Origin: Flavobacteriales bacterium | GTDB taxonomy: Bacteria > Bacteroidota > Bacteroidia > NS11-12g > UBA955 | Length of the DNA stretch: 34,912 bases | Reading direction: 5' to 3' | NCBI GenBank assembly: GCA_947472115.1 | Contig: CANIZU010000003.1 | Span: forward strand, 1-34,912 | Shown: one piece after another, positions 24,201-33,200 of the stretch | Position numbering within the stretch: the stretch's first letter is position 1 | Layout: every line of letters starts with the position of its first letter | Position numbers and translations under genes: made by a program | Notes under the pieces: generated by a model | What the model saw: the letters and a program-made list of their open reading frames with translations, nothing else | Databases searched by the model: none | What the model was told of the DNA's origin: nothing

Positions 24201-24636
24201 ATATTCAAATAGTAAATATCTCTACCGCGCCAATGGCGGATTTGTTCGAGGTTTTTTCTTGGGTGATCGAATTGGTACAGGATCAATATCAATCCAAAAT
24301 GAAATCCAATGGCAGCCAGTTAAGCAATTTGGAAAAAAAATCATCAAGCAGAATTTTTATGAGTCGCTCAGTTTTTATGGATTTTTAGATATTGGAACGG
24401 CTTTTATAGGTAATTCACCCGCCAATCCCACCAATCCGTTTAATACTGTTTTAATTACTACGCCAAACTATTTGATGTCCGTGACTTCAAAGCGCAATCC
24501 TTATTTGATTGGTACAGGTCTAGGAGTTAGTACAAATGTACTTCGAACGCCAATACGCTATGAATTGGCTTTTGGTTTAAAAGAAGGCAAATTGAATACT
24601 CCAATCCAACAAGTTTGTATGTCGTGGTTTTTTTAA
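21292..24636 (+). CDS. Large envelope protein: degenerate peptidase-MA-like domain plus putative Omp85-like beta-barrel
   Basis: The track begins at a TTG (21280); I prefer the ATG at 21292 (1114 residues), which precedes the hydrophobic export segment KILFSMVVFIFSHSSGYS. Residues about 45-260 resemble the gluzincin-type N-domain seen in large TolB-like Bacteroidota proteins, but the catalytic residues look lost: HEFLL (155-159) stands where HExxH is expected, and PNWFLQGLGSYLA has Gln at 181 where WFxEGxAxY supplies the third ligand. The middle (about 290-650) is beta-rich with degenerate propeller-like strands. The last 350 residues are amphipathic strands ending in SWFF, and GGFVRGFFLGDRIGTGSISIQNEIQW resembles the VRGF/Y loop of Omp85 barrels. 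It is therefore probably an outer-membrane protein. Its function is unknown. It is divergent from rocD and precedes mreB by 68 bases. Confidence 0.7.
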   Translation: MFVRSRVLTYKRQLKSCLVKILFSMVVFIFSHSSGYSKSHSIELSYGRIHLNFISYDSSVYRNKPFVDSIFRIAEINFQDLEVLLGYKSGLQYTATIYSDINDYHSALKQNSAWLERISGTVQYSQEYNYPIYVNSSFEQIKSQFVYTLSHFVFHEFLLGISVRQKLSQTGFHTMPNWFLQGLGSYLAAGWNANSADEYSFYESKGGFKSPNQIVPMGAQVYGKKIWRDLFQTYGKSVVSTMMFVLKYTGNAESAIEYVTGKSFNIWNNERIMGQQHSLETSTTTEIDLPLKYRTIPISKITKHNDNLVIHWFSPGLVKISLYNSISHKVVDLVNYEYPVLFNELDFQPLKLVGFLSDQNCLPNPVYAATTLISIELMLDHKRTLVFIDSLGKILQCVDLGREKIYPLNSSLTIDYKSKLSEHNHQKMINLTHSYTAVGHQMGENNMIKTQFFFGEDFSTTFHKTGITLKQFLNQGFAHFYYVHRPSSVNDPIPSKVVNVEKLPTERLDFANEPKDSIYYAIDLQKIEKDRWVMLFNQLDGAVTKTLRADTLLEKPIVRGLVIEGQGQLSYVQSEGEVWRLRFYHFKDNSDYRWQSEVKYSFYSQSRVDGMDNIIESSFGSSLTSVRTLDPAKESLRELELLAKNDGIGNLNKLASPLKRLMKSEDIDTTISTWEYLVAFPKRNWHSALENEKFNHYSGKYDSSVARNTFYLSHGGLFFGNGDYSQLSYLNEISPHLLYNQPFTPEMRFYLMDKNHSYRLSFGVLSNIAMNRLGLRLNQSFNWGRYQIDQQLLLRNRTFNINEMALKKNATNFFSVLIRRNWVSNFTLSSGVQVTEDSYFDKVVNPGFTSFKNYKFQTAGMVFGLDWNNRQKSVRREYSWHILLSSTIKINRINTAKIIPNRVNVDGNSKGNSYLYQITLNINKQLVRGFYLNSIMMANKSAGNVLTLFWVGGSEGWISKDIWQTGISSEYSNSKYLYRANGGFVRGFFLGDRIGTGSISIQNEIQWQPVKQFGKKIIKQNFYESLSFYGFLDIGTAFIGNSPANPTNPFNTVLITTPNYLMSVTSKRNPYLIGTGLGVSTNVLRTPIRYELAFGLKEGKLNTPIQQVCMSWFF

Positions 24637-24704
24637 TTAAATACTCGAGAAATGATGTGTGGAAATAGCCAATTTGTGTTTATTTTGCAGATAATATATA
24701 CACC

Positions 24705-25730
24705 ATGAGTTTTTTCAGTTTTCTAACCCAGGAACTTGCCATCGATTTAGGCACAGCGAACACACTTATCATTCATAAAGACAAGGTGGTCGTTGATGAG
24801 CCTAGTATCATCGCAATTGAACGAAATACAGGCAATGTAATTGCCATTGGCAAAGATGCGATGCAGATGTTTGGCAAGGAAAATGAGGGAATTAAGACAA
24901 TTCGACCTTTGAAGGATGGTGTTATTGCTGATTTCCAAGCGGCGGAGCACATGATTCGGGGGATGATTAAGATGATGAATCAGAAACAGCGTTGGATTTC
25001 ACCTCAGCTGAAAATGGTTATCTGTATCCCATCTGGCATCACTGAAGTAGAGAAAAGAGCGGTAAAGGATAGTGCGGAGCGCAGTGGAGCTAAGGAAGTG
25101 TATTTGATTCACGAACCAATGGCAGCGGCAGTTGGAATTGGAATTGATGTAACCCAGCCTCAAGGCAATATGATTGTAGATATCGGTGGTGGTACCACTG
25201 AAATTGCAATTATTGCATTGGGAGGTATTGTTTGCGACGAGAGTATTCGCGTCGCAGGAGACGAATTCAACCTAGATATTTTGGAATACATGCGCAGAGA
25301 GCACAATTTATTGATTGGCGAGCGTACTGCGGAGAAAATTAAAATTCATATTGGTTCGGCGTTACAAGAATTGGATACCCCACCTGAGGATTATGCGGTG
25401 TTTGGTAGAGATTTGATGACAGGCATCCCAAAACAAATTATCGTTAGTTACAGTGAAATTGCCAGAGCACTTGATAAGAGTATCATGAAAGTGGAAGAAG
25501 CCGTTTTGCGTGCATTGGAACAATCACCCCCAGAATTGAGTGCAGATATTTTAACCAATGGTATTTGGTTAACAGGCGGAGGCGCTTTATTAAGAGGGCT
25601 GGATAAGCGCATTGCTGCCAAAACGAAATTAAAGGTTCATATTGCTGAAGACCCACTCCGTGCCGTTGTTCGTGGTACAGGTACTGCCTTAAAGAACATC
25701 GGTCGTTTCAAGTTTTTAATGACCGCCTAA
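24705..25730 (+). CDS. mreB: Rod-shape-determining actin homologue MreB
   Basis: The 341-residue protein has the actin-fold ATPase motifs: phosphate-1 loop AIDLGTANT at the N-terminus, MVICIPSGITEVEKRAV, phosphate-2 loop VDIGGGTTEIAIIALGG and the adenosine segment LTGGGALLRGLDKRI. VYLIHEPMAAAVGIGIDV is diagnostic of MreB. The N-terminal MSFFSFLTQ could be a membrane-contacting amphipathic tip. It polymerises under the inner membrane and positions the elongasome that inserts peptidoglycan along the cell length. It heads the mreB-mreC-mreD-mrdA-rodA operon, with mreC 12 bases downstream. A weak -7-like TTATTTTG (24680-24687) precedes it. Length and motifs are normal. Confidence 0.97.
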   Translation: MSFFSFLTQELAIDLGTANTLIIHKDKVVVDEPSIIAIERNTGNVIAIGKDAMQMFGKENEGIKTIRPLKDGVIADFQAAEHMIRGMIKMMNQKQRWISPQLKMVICIPSGITEVEKRAVKDSAERSGAKEVYLIHEPMAAAVGIGIDVTQPQGNMIVDIGGGTTEIAIIALGGIVCDESIRVAGDEFNLDILEYMRREHNLLIGERTAEKIKIHIGSALQELDTPPEDYAVFGRDLMTGIPKQIIVSYSEIARALDKSIMKVEEAVLRALEQSPPELSADILTNGIWLTGGGALLRGLDKRIAAKTKLKVHIAEDPLRAVVRGTGTALKNIGRFKFLMTA

Positions 25731-25742
25731 TTTTAGTCAATC

Positions 25743-26603
25743 ATGTTGGTGATATTCCGTTGGATACGGAATCAAGCATACCCCCTACTCTATGTTTTAC
25801 TGCTGTTAAGTGCGGTGACTCAGATTTTTAGGTATCATTTTTACCAGCATAGTATTTATTTTGGGCATGCTCTGGGCATTCATCGAAGTATGGATGAATG
25901 GCGATCTGGCATCACGAGTTATTTCAAATTGCGGACAACCAACGAGCAGTTATTAGGCGAGAATAGTATGCTTCGGAATCAATTGAATTGGAATCTGACG
26001 AGCAACTCCCCCAAAGGAGCGATTACTTACACTGATACTTTTACCAAAAGCCTAATAAAGTATGAATATATTCATGCCCGTGTTATTCGAAATTCCGTAA
26101 ACGAGCAGAATAATTTCATTATTTTGGATCGTGGGTACAAGGATGGAATCAAAAAGCACATGTCAGTTATTTGCCCAATGGGGATTGTTGGCGTTGTGGT
26201 AGAATCCGCCGCTCATTACTCCTTGGTTATGTCAGTCCTTAATTCGAAATTCGAAATCACCCCTTATTTCTATAATCTCAAAATTAGTCAAGGTGTAATT
26301 TCGTGGAACGGAGAGGATCCCAACTTTGTGGAACTAGAAGAGGTAAATCGATTTGTGAAATTGAAAAATGGTATGAAACTCTATACCAGTAATTATTCTC
26401 TTCTATTTCCTGCTGGAATTCCCATTGGTACCATTGCAAAATCAGAATCGAATTTAAAATCCAACTTTTATAGTATCAAAGTGAAATTGGCTACGGATTT
26501 TAGTCAATTAGACGTAGTTACAGTGGTGAAAAATATTCATCAAAATGAATTGGACGTACTAAATTCAATCATACCGACAGTAGAAGGAGGCGCAAATGAT
26601 TGA
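25743..26603 (+). CDS. mreC: Rod-shape-determining protein MreC
   Basis: The 286-residue protein has a short cytoplasmic N-terminus (VIFRWIRNQ), one membrane segment (AYPLLYVLLLLSAVTQIF) and a periplasmic part that starts with a coiled-coil stretch (LRTTNEQLLGENSMLRNQL). The double beta-barrel follows, with the conserved features ARVIRNSVNEQNNFIILDRGYKDGIKKHMSVICPMGIVGVV and GMKLYTSNYSLLFPAGIPIGTI. MreC links MreB to PBP2 and RodA and stimulates peptidoglycan synthesis. It sits between mreB (12-base gap) and mreD, overlapping mreD by eight bases, which supports coupled translation. Confidence 0.95.
   Translation: MLVIFRWIRNQAYPLLYVLLLLSAVTQIFRYHFYQHSIYFGHALGIHRSMDEWRSGITSYFKLRTTNEQLLGENSMLRNQLNWNLTSNSPKGAITYTDTFTKSLIKYEYIHARVIRNSVNEQNNFIILDRGYKDGIKKHMSVICPMGIVGVVVESAAHYSLVMSVLNSKFEITPYFYNLKISQGVISWNGEDPNFVELEEVNRFVKLKNGMKLYTSNYSLLFPAGIPIGTIAKSESNLKSNFYSIKVKLATDFSQLDVVTVVKNIHQNELDVLNSIIPTVEGGAND
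26582..26590 (+). promoter_or_regulatory. Strong Shine-Dalgarno-like sequence before mreD
   Basis: AGAAGGAGG lies five bases upstream of the mreD ATG, inside the last codons of mreC (VEGGAND). Shine-Dalgarno sequences are rare in front of the other genes here, so this may help re-initiation at the overlapping mreD start, or may simply reflect the mreC codons. Confidence 0.45.
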
Positions 26604-27105
26604 GGTAGTGAGATATATTTTGGGCGGGTTGTTTTTTGCCCTCATTCAGACGCTTATTTTCAAGGAGGTAAACATTGCTTGGTGGATTAAGCCGATGCCT
26701 TACGTTTATTTGATGTTAATCCTCCCCCTTTCCACCAATCGATTTGGGGTGCTGATCGGAGCATTCTTCTTTGGCTTAACCATCGATGCCTTTGGCGGAA
26801 GTTTGGGTATGCATACAGCGGCATGTGTAACAACGGTATTTGTAAAAAACTACATCGATTTATATTTTCTGGATGAAAACTCCATGCAATTACAGGGCAT
26901 GAGATATATGCAAATCGATTATAAAGGGTGGCAGTGGTATGGGATTTACTCCTTTTCCATCCTCTTTATACATCATTTAGTGTTTTTCATATTTGATTAT
27001 TTCAGTTGGTCAGCATTGTTTACAATCCTTTTTGTCTCCGTTTGTAGCGCCATCGCGTCACTGTTTTTTATCCAATTATTCCGTTTGCTCTTAGGGCATA
27101 AATAA
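26596..27105 (+). CDS. mreD: Rod-shape-determining membrane protein MreD
   Basis: The 169-residue protein is almost entirely hydrophobic, with five or six predicted membrane segments. FFALIQTLIFKEVNIAWWIKPMPYVYLMLILPL and FGVLIGAFFFGLTIDAFGGSLGMHTAACVTTVFVKNYI are recognisable MreD segments, and LTIDAFGGSLGMHTAA matches the family core. MreD is an inner-membrane elongasome component that interacts with MreC; its exact role is unresolved. Start overlaps the end of mreC by eight bases, and mrdA follows after five bases. Sequence conservation in this family is low; the operon position makes the call safe. Confidence 0.9.
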   Translation: MIEVVRYILGGLFFALIQTLIFKEVNIAWWIKPMPYVYLMLILPLSTNRFGVLIGAFFFGLTIDAFGGSLGMHTAACVTTVFVKNYIDLYFLDENSMQLQGMRYMQIDYKGWQWYGIYSFSILFIHHLVFFIFDYFSWSALFTILFVSVCSAIASLFFIQLFRLLLGHK

Positions 27106-27110
27106 TCATT

Positions 27111-28952
27111 ATGGAAAAAGGCAGTAAACGACAGGTTGTTTATATCGGATTGATTGTATTCGTATTTATCGTCTATTCTCTTAAACTGGCAAGTATTCAG
27201 TTGGGTGAGGTGCCTTACAAAAAGATGGCTATCAACAACGCTTTGAATAAAATTACACTATATCCTTCGCGAAGTAATATTTTTGATCGAAAAGGTAAAT
27301 TGATGGTTTATAGTACACAGATGTACGATTTATCGTCGTTTCCCTATGAAATAATGAAACTAGATACTGGATTGCTATGTTCGATATTAGAGATTGATTT
27401 ACCCACAGTTCGACATTTGATTTTGGATGCTAGGATCCGGGCCAAGAAGCGACAGAAGAATAATTCATTTAATAACAGCGCCCTTTTCTATGCCAATTTG
27501 AGTAACAAGCAATTCACTTTATTACGGGAAAATATTTATAGACTACCTGGTTTTTATATAGAATCTAGGACGGATCGACAGTTTGCAACGACATCAGCGC
27601 CGCATGCTTTAGGGTATTTGGGTGAGGCGGATGAGTCTTTGATTGAATTGGATGGATATAATCAGCCAGGTGATTTGGTTGGTATTACAGGTATAGAGCG
27701 TTTTTATGAAAAGCAAATTCGTGGAATTAAGGGTGTAAAAACAGTTTGGCAGGATCGCACTTATACGGAGCGCGGTGTTGTGAAAGATACCCAATTCAAT
27801 TATCCGTCGACCGCAGGCCCTGATGTGATTAGCTCATTGGATTTTGACTTGCAGGAATATGGTCGTTTGTTGTTGAATGGCAAAAAAGGGAGTATCGTAG
27901 CAATTGAACCCACTACAGGTGAGGTAATAGCATTTATCAACAATCCCGATTACGACCCCAATACGATGGTTGGTAGAGAGAGAGCGAAAACGTTTAAAGC
28001 GCTGTTGAGGGATGATCAAAAGCCTTTGTATAATCGAGCGGTGAAGGGTGTTTATCCTCCAGGGTCCACCTTTAAAACAGTGATGGCCTTGATCGCTATG
28101 CAAGAAGGTGTCCTAACCCCTGAAACTACACATGGTTGTGGTGGCGGTTATCGACTTGGAAGTATTCGTGTGGGGTGCCACGCTCACGGTGGTCCTCTGG
28201 ATTTGCGCGGTTCAATTAGAATATCTTGCAATAGTTATTATTGTCAGGTTTTTAGAGACATTATCGATAATCCTAAATATGGTGATGTTAAAATAGGTTA
28301 TGCTGCACTGGAAAAGCATTTGCGTTCGTTTGGCTTAGGTAGTCAGCTGAATATCGATTTATTGGGCGAATCAAGGGGTAATATTCCTTCCGTGGCTCAA
28401 TTAAATCGAAGACATGGTGATCGATGGAAAAGTAGTACAGTAATTTCCTTAAGTATCGGACAGGGCGAGATATTATTGACACCCTTACAAATTTGTAATG
28501 TTGCCGTTATTATGGCCAACAGAGGATGGTATTACGCGCCTCACTTAGTAAAAAAAATCGATGGATTTAATGATACTTCATGGGATCGCAAGTATCGTAT
28601 CAAGAAGTTTACTTCAATTAACCCAACCTACTTTGCTACTATTATCGATGGCATGAGCGATGTTACCAAACCAGGAGGTACAGCCAATGGTACTGGAATT
28701 AACGACATCGAAATTTGTGCTAAGACTGGCACCGCGCAGAATCCTCATGGTAAAGATCACTCTATTTACATGGCATTTGCACCCAAAGACAATCCCAAAA
28801 TAGCCATCGCGGTGTTGGTTGAAAACGGTGGATTTGGCGCAACTTGGGCTGCACCGATTGCAAACTTGATGATAGAAAAATATCTAAAGCCCGGCGCAGA
28901 AACTTCCAAACCCGCAATGGAAGAACGCATCAAAACCAGTGTAATCAAATAG
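27111..28952 (+). CDS. mrdA: Penicillin-binding protein 2 (elongation transpeptidase)
   Basis: The 613-residue protein has one N-terminal membrane anchor (VVYIGLIVFVFIVYSLKLASIQ), the PBP dimerisation domain starting at LYPSRSNIFDRKGKLM, and a transpeptidase domain with all three active-site motifs. These are SxxK as STFK (Ser319), SxN as SCN (372-374) and KTG in CAKTGTAQ. It cross-links new peptidoglycan during cell elongation, working with RodA as the glycosyltransferase. The region before the SCN motif is cysteine-rich (HGCGGGYRLGSIRVGCHAHG), a zone where some PBP2s bind zinc. No motif is damaged. It lies five bases after mreD and six before rodA. Confidence 0.95.
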   Translation: MEKGSKRQVVYIGLIVFVFIVYSLKLASIQLGEVPYKKMAINNALNKITLYPSRSNIFDRKGKLMVYSTQMYDLSSFPYEIMKLDTGLLCSILEIDLPTVRHLILDARIRAKKRQKNNSFNNSALFYANLSNKQFTLLRENIYRLPGFYIESRTDRQFATTSAPHALGYLGEADESLIELDGYNQPGDLVGITGIERFYEKQIRGIKGVKTVWQDRTYTERGVVKDTQFNYPSTAGPDVISSLDFDLQEYGRLLLNGKKGSIVAIEPTTGEVIAFINNPDYDPNTMVGRERAKTFKALLRDDQKPLYNRAVKGVYPPGSTFKTVMALIAMQEGVLTPETTHGCGGGYRLGSIRVGCHAHGGPLDLRGSIRISCNSYYCQVFRDIIDNPKYGDVKIGYAALEKHLRSFGLGSQLNIDLLGESRGNIPSVAQLNRRHGDRWKSSTVISLSIGQGEILLTPLQICNVAVIMANRGWYYAPHLVKKIDGFNDTSWDRKYRIKKFTSINPTYFATIIDGMSDVTKPGGTANGTGINDIEICAKTGTAQNPHGKDHSIYMAFAPKDNPKIAIAVLVENGGFGATWAAPIANLMIEKYLKPGAETSKPAMEERIKTSVIK

Positions 28953-28958
28953 TGAACC

Positions 28959-30230
28959 GTGAAATATTCGCCACTAAATAACAATACTCAGGAGAAAATC
29001 GACGGGTTATCGATCTTTCTGTTTATAGTTTTGGTTATTATTGGTTTTTTGAGCATCAGCTCGGCGACATCAGAAGTCAATCAAGAGTTTTATTCCCTAT
29101 CTCCTATCGCAATTAAGCAATTGATTTGGATTGGCGGATCCGTAGTAATCATTTTTACGATTCTCTATTCTAATGTCGTGGTGATTGATTATTTCACCTA
29201 CGGATTCTATGCTTTTGCTATTTTACTGAATATTGCGGTTTTGTTTCTAGGTCGAGAAGTTTCAGGTGCAAAGTCTTGGTTTGGATTTGGCGGAATTGGT
29301 ATTCAACCAAGCGAGTTTGCAAAAGTCGCTACAGCTATGGCACTGGCGAAATATTTAGGAACCTACGGCATTCGTTTCCAAGGAGCCAGAAACATCGCAA
29401 TTTGCTTGTTTATTTTCCTCCTCCCTATGGCGATTATTCTGATTCAGAACGATACGGGTAGCGCCTTGGTATTTTTGTCGTTTTTCCTAGTTTTATACAG
29501 AGAAGGTTTACCTGGATTTATTTTAATATCAGCAGTATGGTTGATGTTTCTAGCCATTTGCAGAATTGTAAGTGAAGCTACTGGAATATCGAGTTATTAC
29601 GGATACGGACTGCTTTTAGGTATCGGAAGCATTATGGTGTTTTTTGCCCGTAAGGATAAAGGTATTAGTACACTGATTACAGTTATTGCCGTGGTGTCTG
29701 CGGCTTTTTATACGATCGTAGGAACCGTATATTCAAGTATTCTTCAACCCTATCAAAGAGATCGCATTGAATTGGTTCTTGGATTAAAATCAGATGACCG
29801 TGGTTTGGGCTTCAATTTACGTCAATCTAAGATTGCCATCGGCGCTGGAGAATTGTGGGGACGTGGCTACTTAAAAGGAACCCAAACGAAAATGGGATTC
29901 GTCCCTGAACAACATACAGATTTTATTTTCGACACAATCGGAGAAGAATGGGGATTTGTGGGCGCAACCGTATTTCTTCTGATATTCTGTGGCTTGCTTA
30001 CGAGAATTGTGATTTTAGCGGAGCGACAATCGACCACATTTGGAAGGGTTTTGGGCTATTCGCTGGCATGTGTCTTGTTCTTCCACCTTTCGATAAATAT
30101 CGGCATGACAATCGGTTTGGTCCCAACAATTGGTATCCCTCTCCCATTTATTTCATTTGGAGGAAGTAGTTTGTGGGCCTTTACCTTGTTTTTATTTACC
30201 TTTTTGAGGGTAGATCAGGTAAGAAAGTAA
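28959..30230 (+). CDS. rodA: SEDS peptidoglycan glycosyltransferase RodA
   Basis: The 423-residue polytopic membrane protein starts at a GTG, six bases after the mrdA stop; the next in-frame ATG is far inside the protein, so the GTG start is needed. SEDS signatures are present: GREVSGAKSWFGFGGIGIQPSEFAK, LIQNDTGSALVF, FNLRQSKIAIGAGELWGRGYLKGTQTKMGFVPEQHTDFIFDTIGEEWGF and the C-terminal GLVPTIGIPLPFISFGGSS. It polymerises lipid II into glycan strands as the partner of PBP2. FtsW is a related alternative, but the position after mrdA in the mre operon identifies RodA. The long loop holding YSSILQPYQRDRIELVL is normal for the family. Confidence 0.94.
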   Translation: MKYSPLNNNTQEKIDGLSIFLFIVLVIIGFLSISSATSEVNQEFYSLSPIAIKQLIWIGGSVVIIFTILYSNVVVIDYFTYGFYAFAILLNIAVLFLGREVSGAKSWFGFGGIGIQPSEFAKVATAMALAKYLGTYGIRFQGARNIAICLFIFLLPMAIILIQNDTGSALVFLSFFLVLYREGLPGFILISAVWLMFLAICRIVSEATGISSYYGYGLLLGIGSIMVFFARKDKGISTLITVIAVVSAAFYTIVGTVYSSILQPYQRDRIELVLGLKSDDRGLGFNLRQSKIAIGAGELWGRGYLKGTQTKMGFVPEQHTDFIFDTIGEEWGFVGATVFLLIFCGLLTRIVILAERQSTTFGRVLGYSLACVLFFHLSINIGMTIGLVPTIGIPLPFISFGGSSLWAFTLFLFTFLRVDQVRK

Positions 30231-30263
30231 ATCGATAAATCATTAATATTGTAGGAATAAATT

Positions 30264-33200
30264 ATGAATAAGTTTCACTGGTGTGGCTTTTCGCTATTGG
30301 GTATAATGGCGATGTCTATGATGGTTTCCTGTGGGAAATCTTCAGATGAAAATGTAGATAAGCTTTTCGAAAAAATGGAATCTGATGTCACAGGCATTGA
30401 TTTCGTGAATATGGTGCCTGAAAACGACACGTTGAATCAGTTTATTTACCATTACTTATATAATGGTAGCGGCGTTGCCATTGGCGATATCAATAACGAT
30501 GGTCTAAACGACTTGTATTTTACTGGGAATGAACAATCATCTCGCTTGTATTTAAACAAAGGAGATTTCAAGTTTGAAGACATCACAGAGAAAAGTGGTA
30601 CCGGCACAAAGCAATGGATTAGCGGTGTCACGATGGTGGATGTCAACAATGATGGCTGGCTAGATATTTACGCTTGCTCATCGGGGCCATTAAAAGGCAA
30701 AGACTCGAAACGAAATCGACTGTTTTTGAATCAAAAAAATGAGACTTTTAAAGAGGTAAGTGCCCAATGGGGTGTGGATGATGCAGGAAATGCAACGTGT
30801 GCCACTTTCTTTGATTATGATAACGATGGGGATTTAGATTTTTACTTAGGTAATCATGCCGATCAGTTCTTTTCCAATATCAATACGCCATTCACGCGTA
30901 CTTTGAACATGACGGAATCAAGTCAGCAGCATTTTTATCGCAACGACGGAAACAAATTTACGGATGTCTCAAATAAAGCAGGTGTGGTAACCATGGGTTA
31001 TTGCTTGAGCGCAGCCGCGGCAGACTACAACAATGATGGCTTCATGGACTTGTATGTTTGTAATGATTATCATGTACCCGATTGCTATTATATCAACAAT
31101 GGAGATGGGACTTTTACCGACAAGTTTGATGAGTTCTTTAAACATTCTAGCACCAATTCTATGGGCTCGGATGTGGCTGATGTTAATAATGATGGCTGGA
31201 GTGATTTGATCACCGTTGATATGCTTTCTGAAAGTCCTAGACGCTATATGAGCCTAATGGGACCAAAGGATTATGATTATACAATGGTCGGCATCAAAAA
31301 CGGGTACAAGCACCAGTACATGAAAAACAACTTGCAAATGAATTTGGGTAATGGTCATTTTTCAGACCTCTCCTACTTATATGGAGTTGCTAAGTCTGAT
31401 TGGAGTTGGAGTCCATTATTATCGGATTTCAACGATGATGGTTTCGTTGATCTGTTTATTTCTAATGGATATTACAGAGATGTAACCAATTTGGATTTCA
31501 TTTTATATCAGTCACGATATGAACAGCAGCAAAAACAAGGACTAAATCATGAGCAATTGCTAAAAAAACTGCCATTTGAAAAGATTCAGAACTTCTTTTT
31601 TCTCAACAACGCAGGTCAAGGCTTTACCAATCGATCTTCTGATGTAGGATTAGACGATTTAAGTTCTAGTACGGGTTCTGCCATCGGCGATCTAGATGGC
31701 GATGGTCGCTTTGATCTAGTTGTATGTAACCAAGGCGAAAAACCCTTCATCTATAAGAATGTGAATACAAGTAACAATTATTTGAATGTCCGATGCCGAG
31801 GTGAAAAAAATCAAAACCATTTTGGGGTTGGCTGTCAACTAATTGTTGAGGATAGCGCGGGCAAAATCCGCAAATTCGAAATCCAACCCAGCAAAGGGTA
31901 CCAAAGTTCATCGGAACACATGGTACATATCGGAATGGGCAATCAATCTTCATTGCAAAAACTTACCATTGTTTGGCCCAATGGTAGCTCTCAAGTCGTA
32001 ACAGATATCAAAGCGAATCAAACGTTGACAGTAAAATCAACTGATGCCACAAGTAAGTTTAATTGGGTAAATTATAGTAATCACGACAAATCACTCTATT
32101 TCAGAGATAATGCGAGTGATTGGAGTTTCAATTTCGTTCATAAAGAACAAGAAAACCCTGATTTCAAGCGTGAACCCCTACTACCTCATAGGTATACAAC
32201 CTTGGGTCCTGGAATGGCTTCTGCCGATGTTAATGGCGATGGCACAATAGATGTTTTTATTGGCGCTGCAAGAGAGAGCAGTGGATCCACCTTGATGCTG
32301 CAAGAAAATTCAGCGGGTGGCAAGTTGAGTCATGCAAAATCTCAGCCATGGAGGGCGTTAGATGTAGATGTGATGGGTGCTGTGTTTTTTGATGCCGATG
32401 GCGACAATGACCAGGATTTGTATGTTGCAGTGGGTGGATCTGAGTTCAGTTGGCCATCGAATAAATATGAACATAAACTATACACTAACGATGGCAAAGG
32501 AAATTTCACCGAATCCAAAGGTGCACTTCCTGGTGTGGTTAGTAGCGCAAGTTCCGTTACATCATCGGATTTTGATGGTGATGGCGATTTAGATCTTTTC
32601 GTAGCCGGTAGAATAATGCCAGGTAACTGGCCAGCATTGGGTGTGCGAAGCTATTTACTTCAAAATAACGGAGGAAAATTCAAAGATGTTACAACCGCGT
32701 TAGCGCCTGATTTAGAAAATGCGGGAATGATTTGTTCAGCCGTTTTCTCAGACTATAATGGCGATGGTAGACCAGATCTTGTTTTGGCCGGAGAATGGAT
32801 GCCATTGATCTTTATGGAGAATACAGGCGGGAAATTCATCAATAAGACCGGGGATGTAGGTGATATGTCGTTGTCTGGTTGGATGAATAGTATTTTACCT
32901 GTTGACATCGATAACGACGGTGATATGGATTATATCGTAGGTAACAAAGGAAACAATAGCTTTATTCAGGCAAAGTCCGGCAGCCCTACCAAAGTGTATT
33001 GGGCAGATTTTGATGGCAATGGAAGTCAGGACGTGACGATGAGTTATTCTTATAATGGCGCCGACTACCCTATCTTCACGATGGATGAAATGGGAAAGGC
33101 ATATCCATTTTTCATCAATAAGAAATTCACTACCTATGGCGATTTTGCAGGCAAAACGATGGATGAAATTTTTGGTGCCGAAGTGCTAAAACAGAACCAA

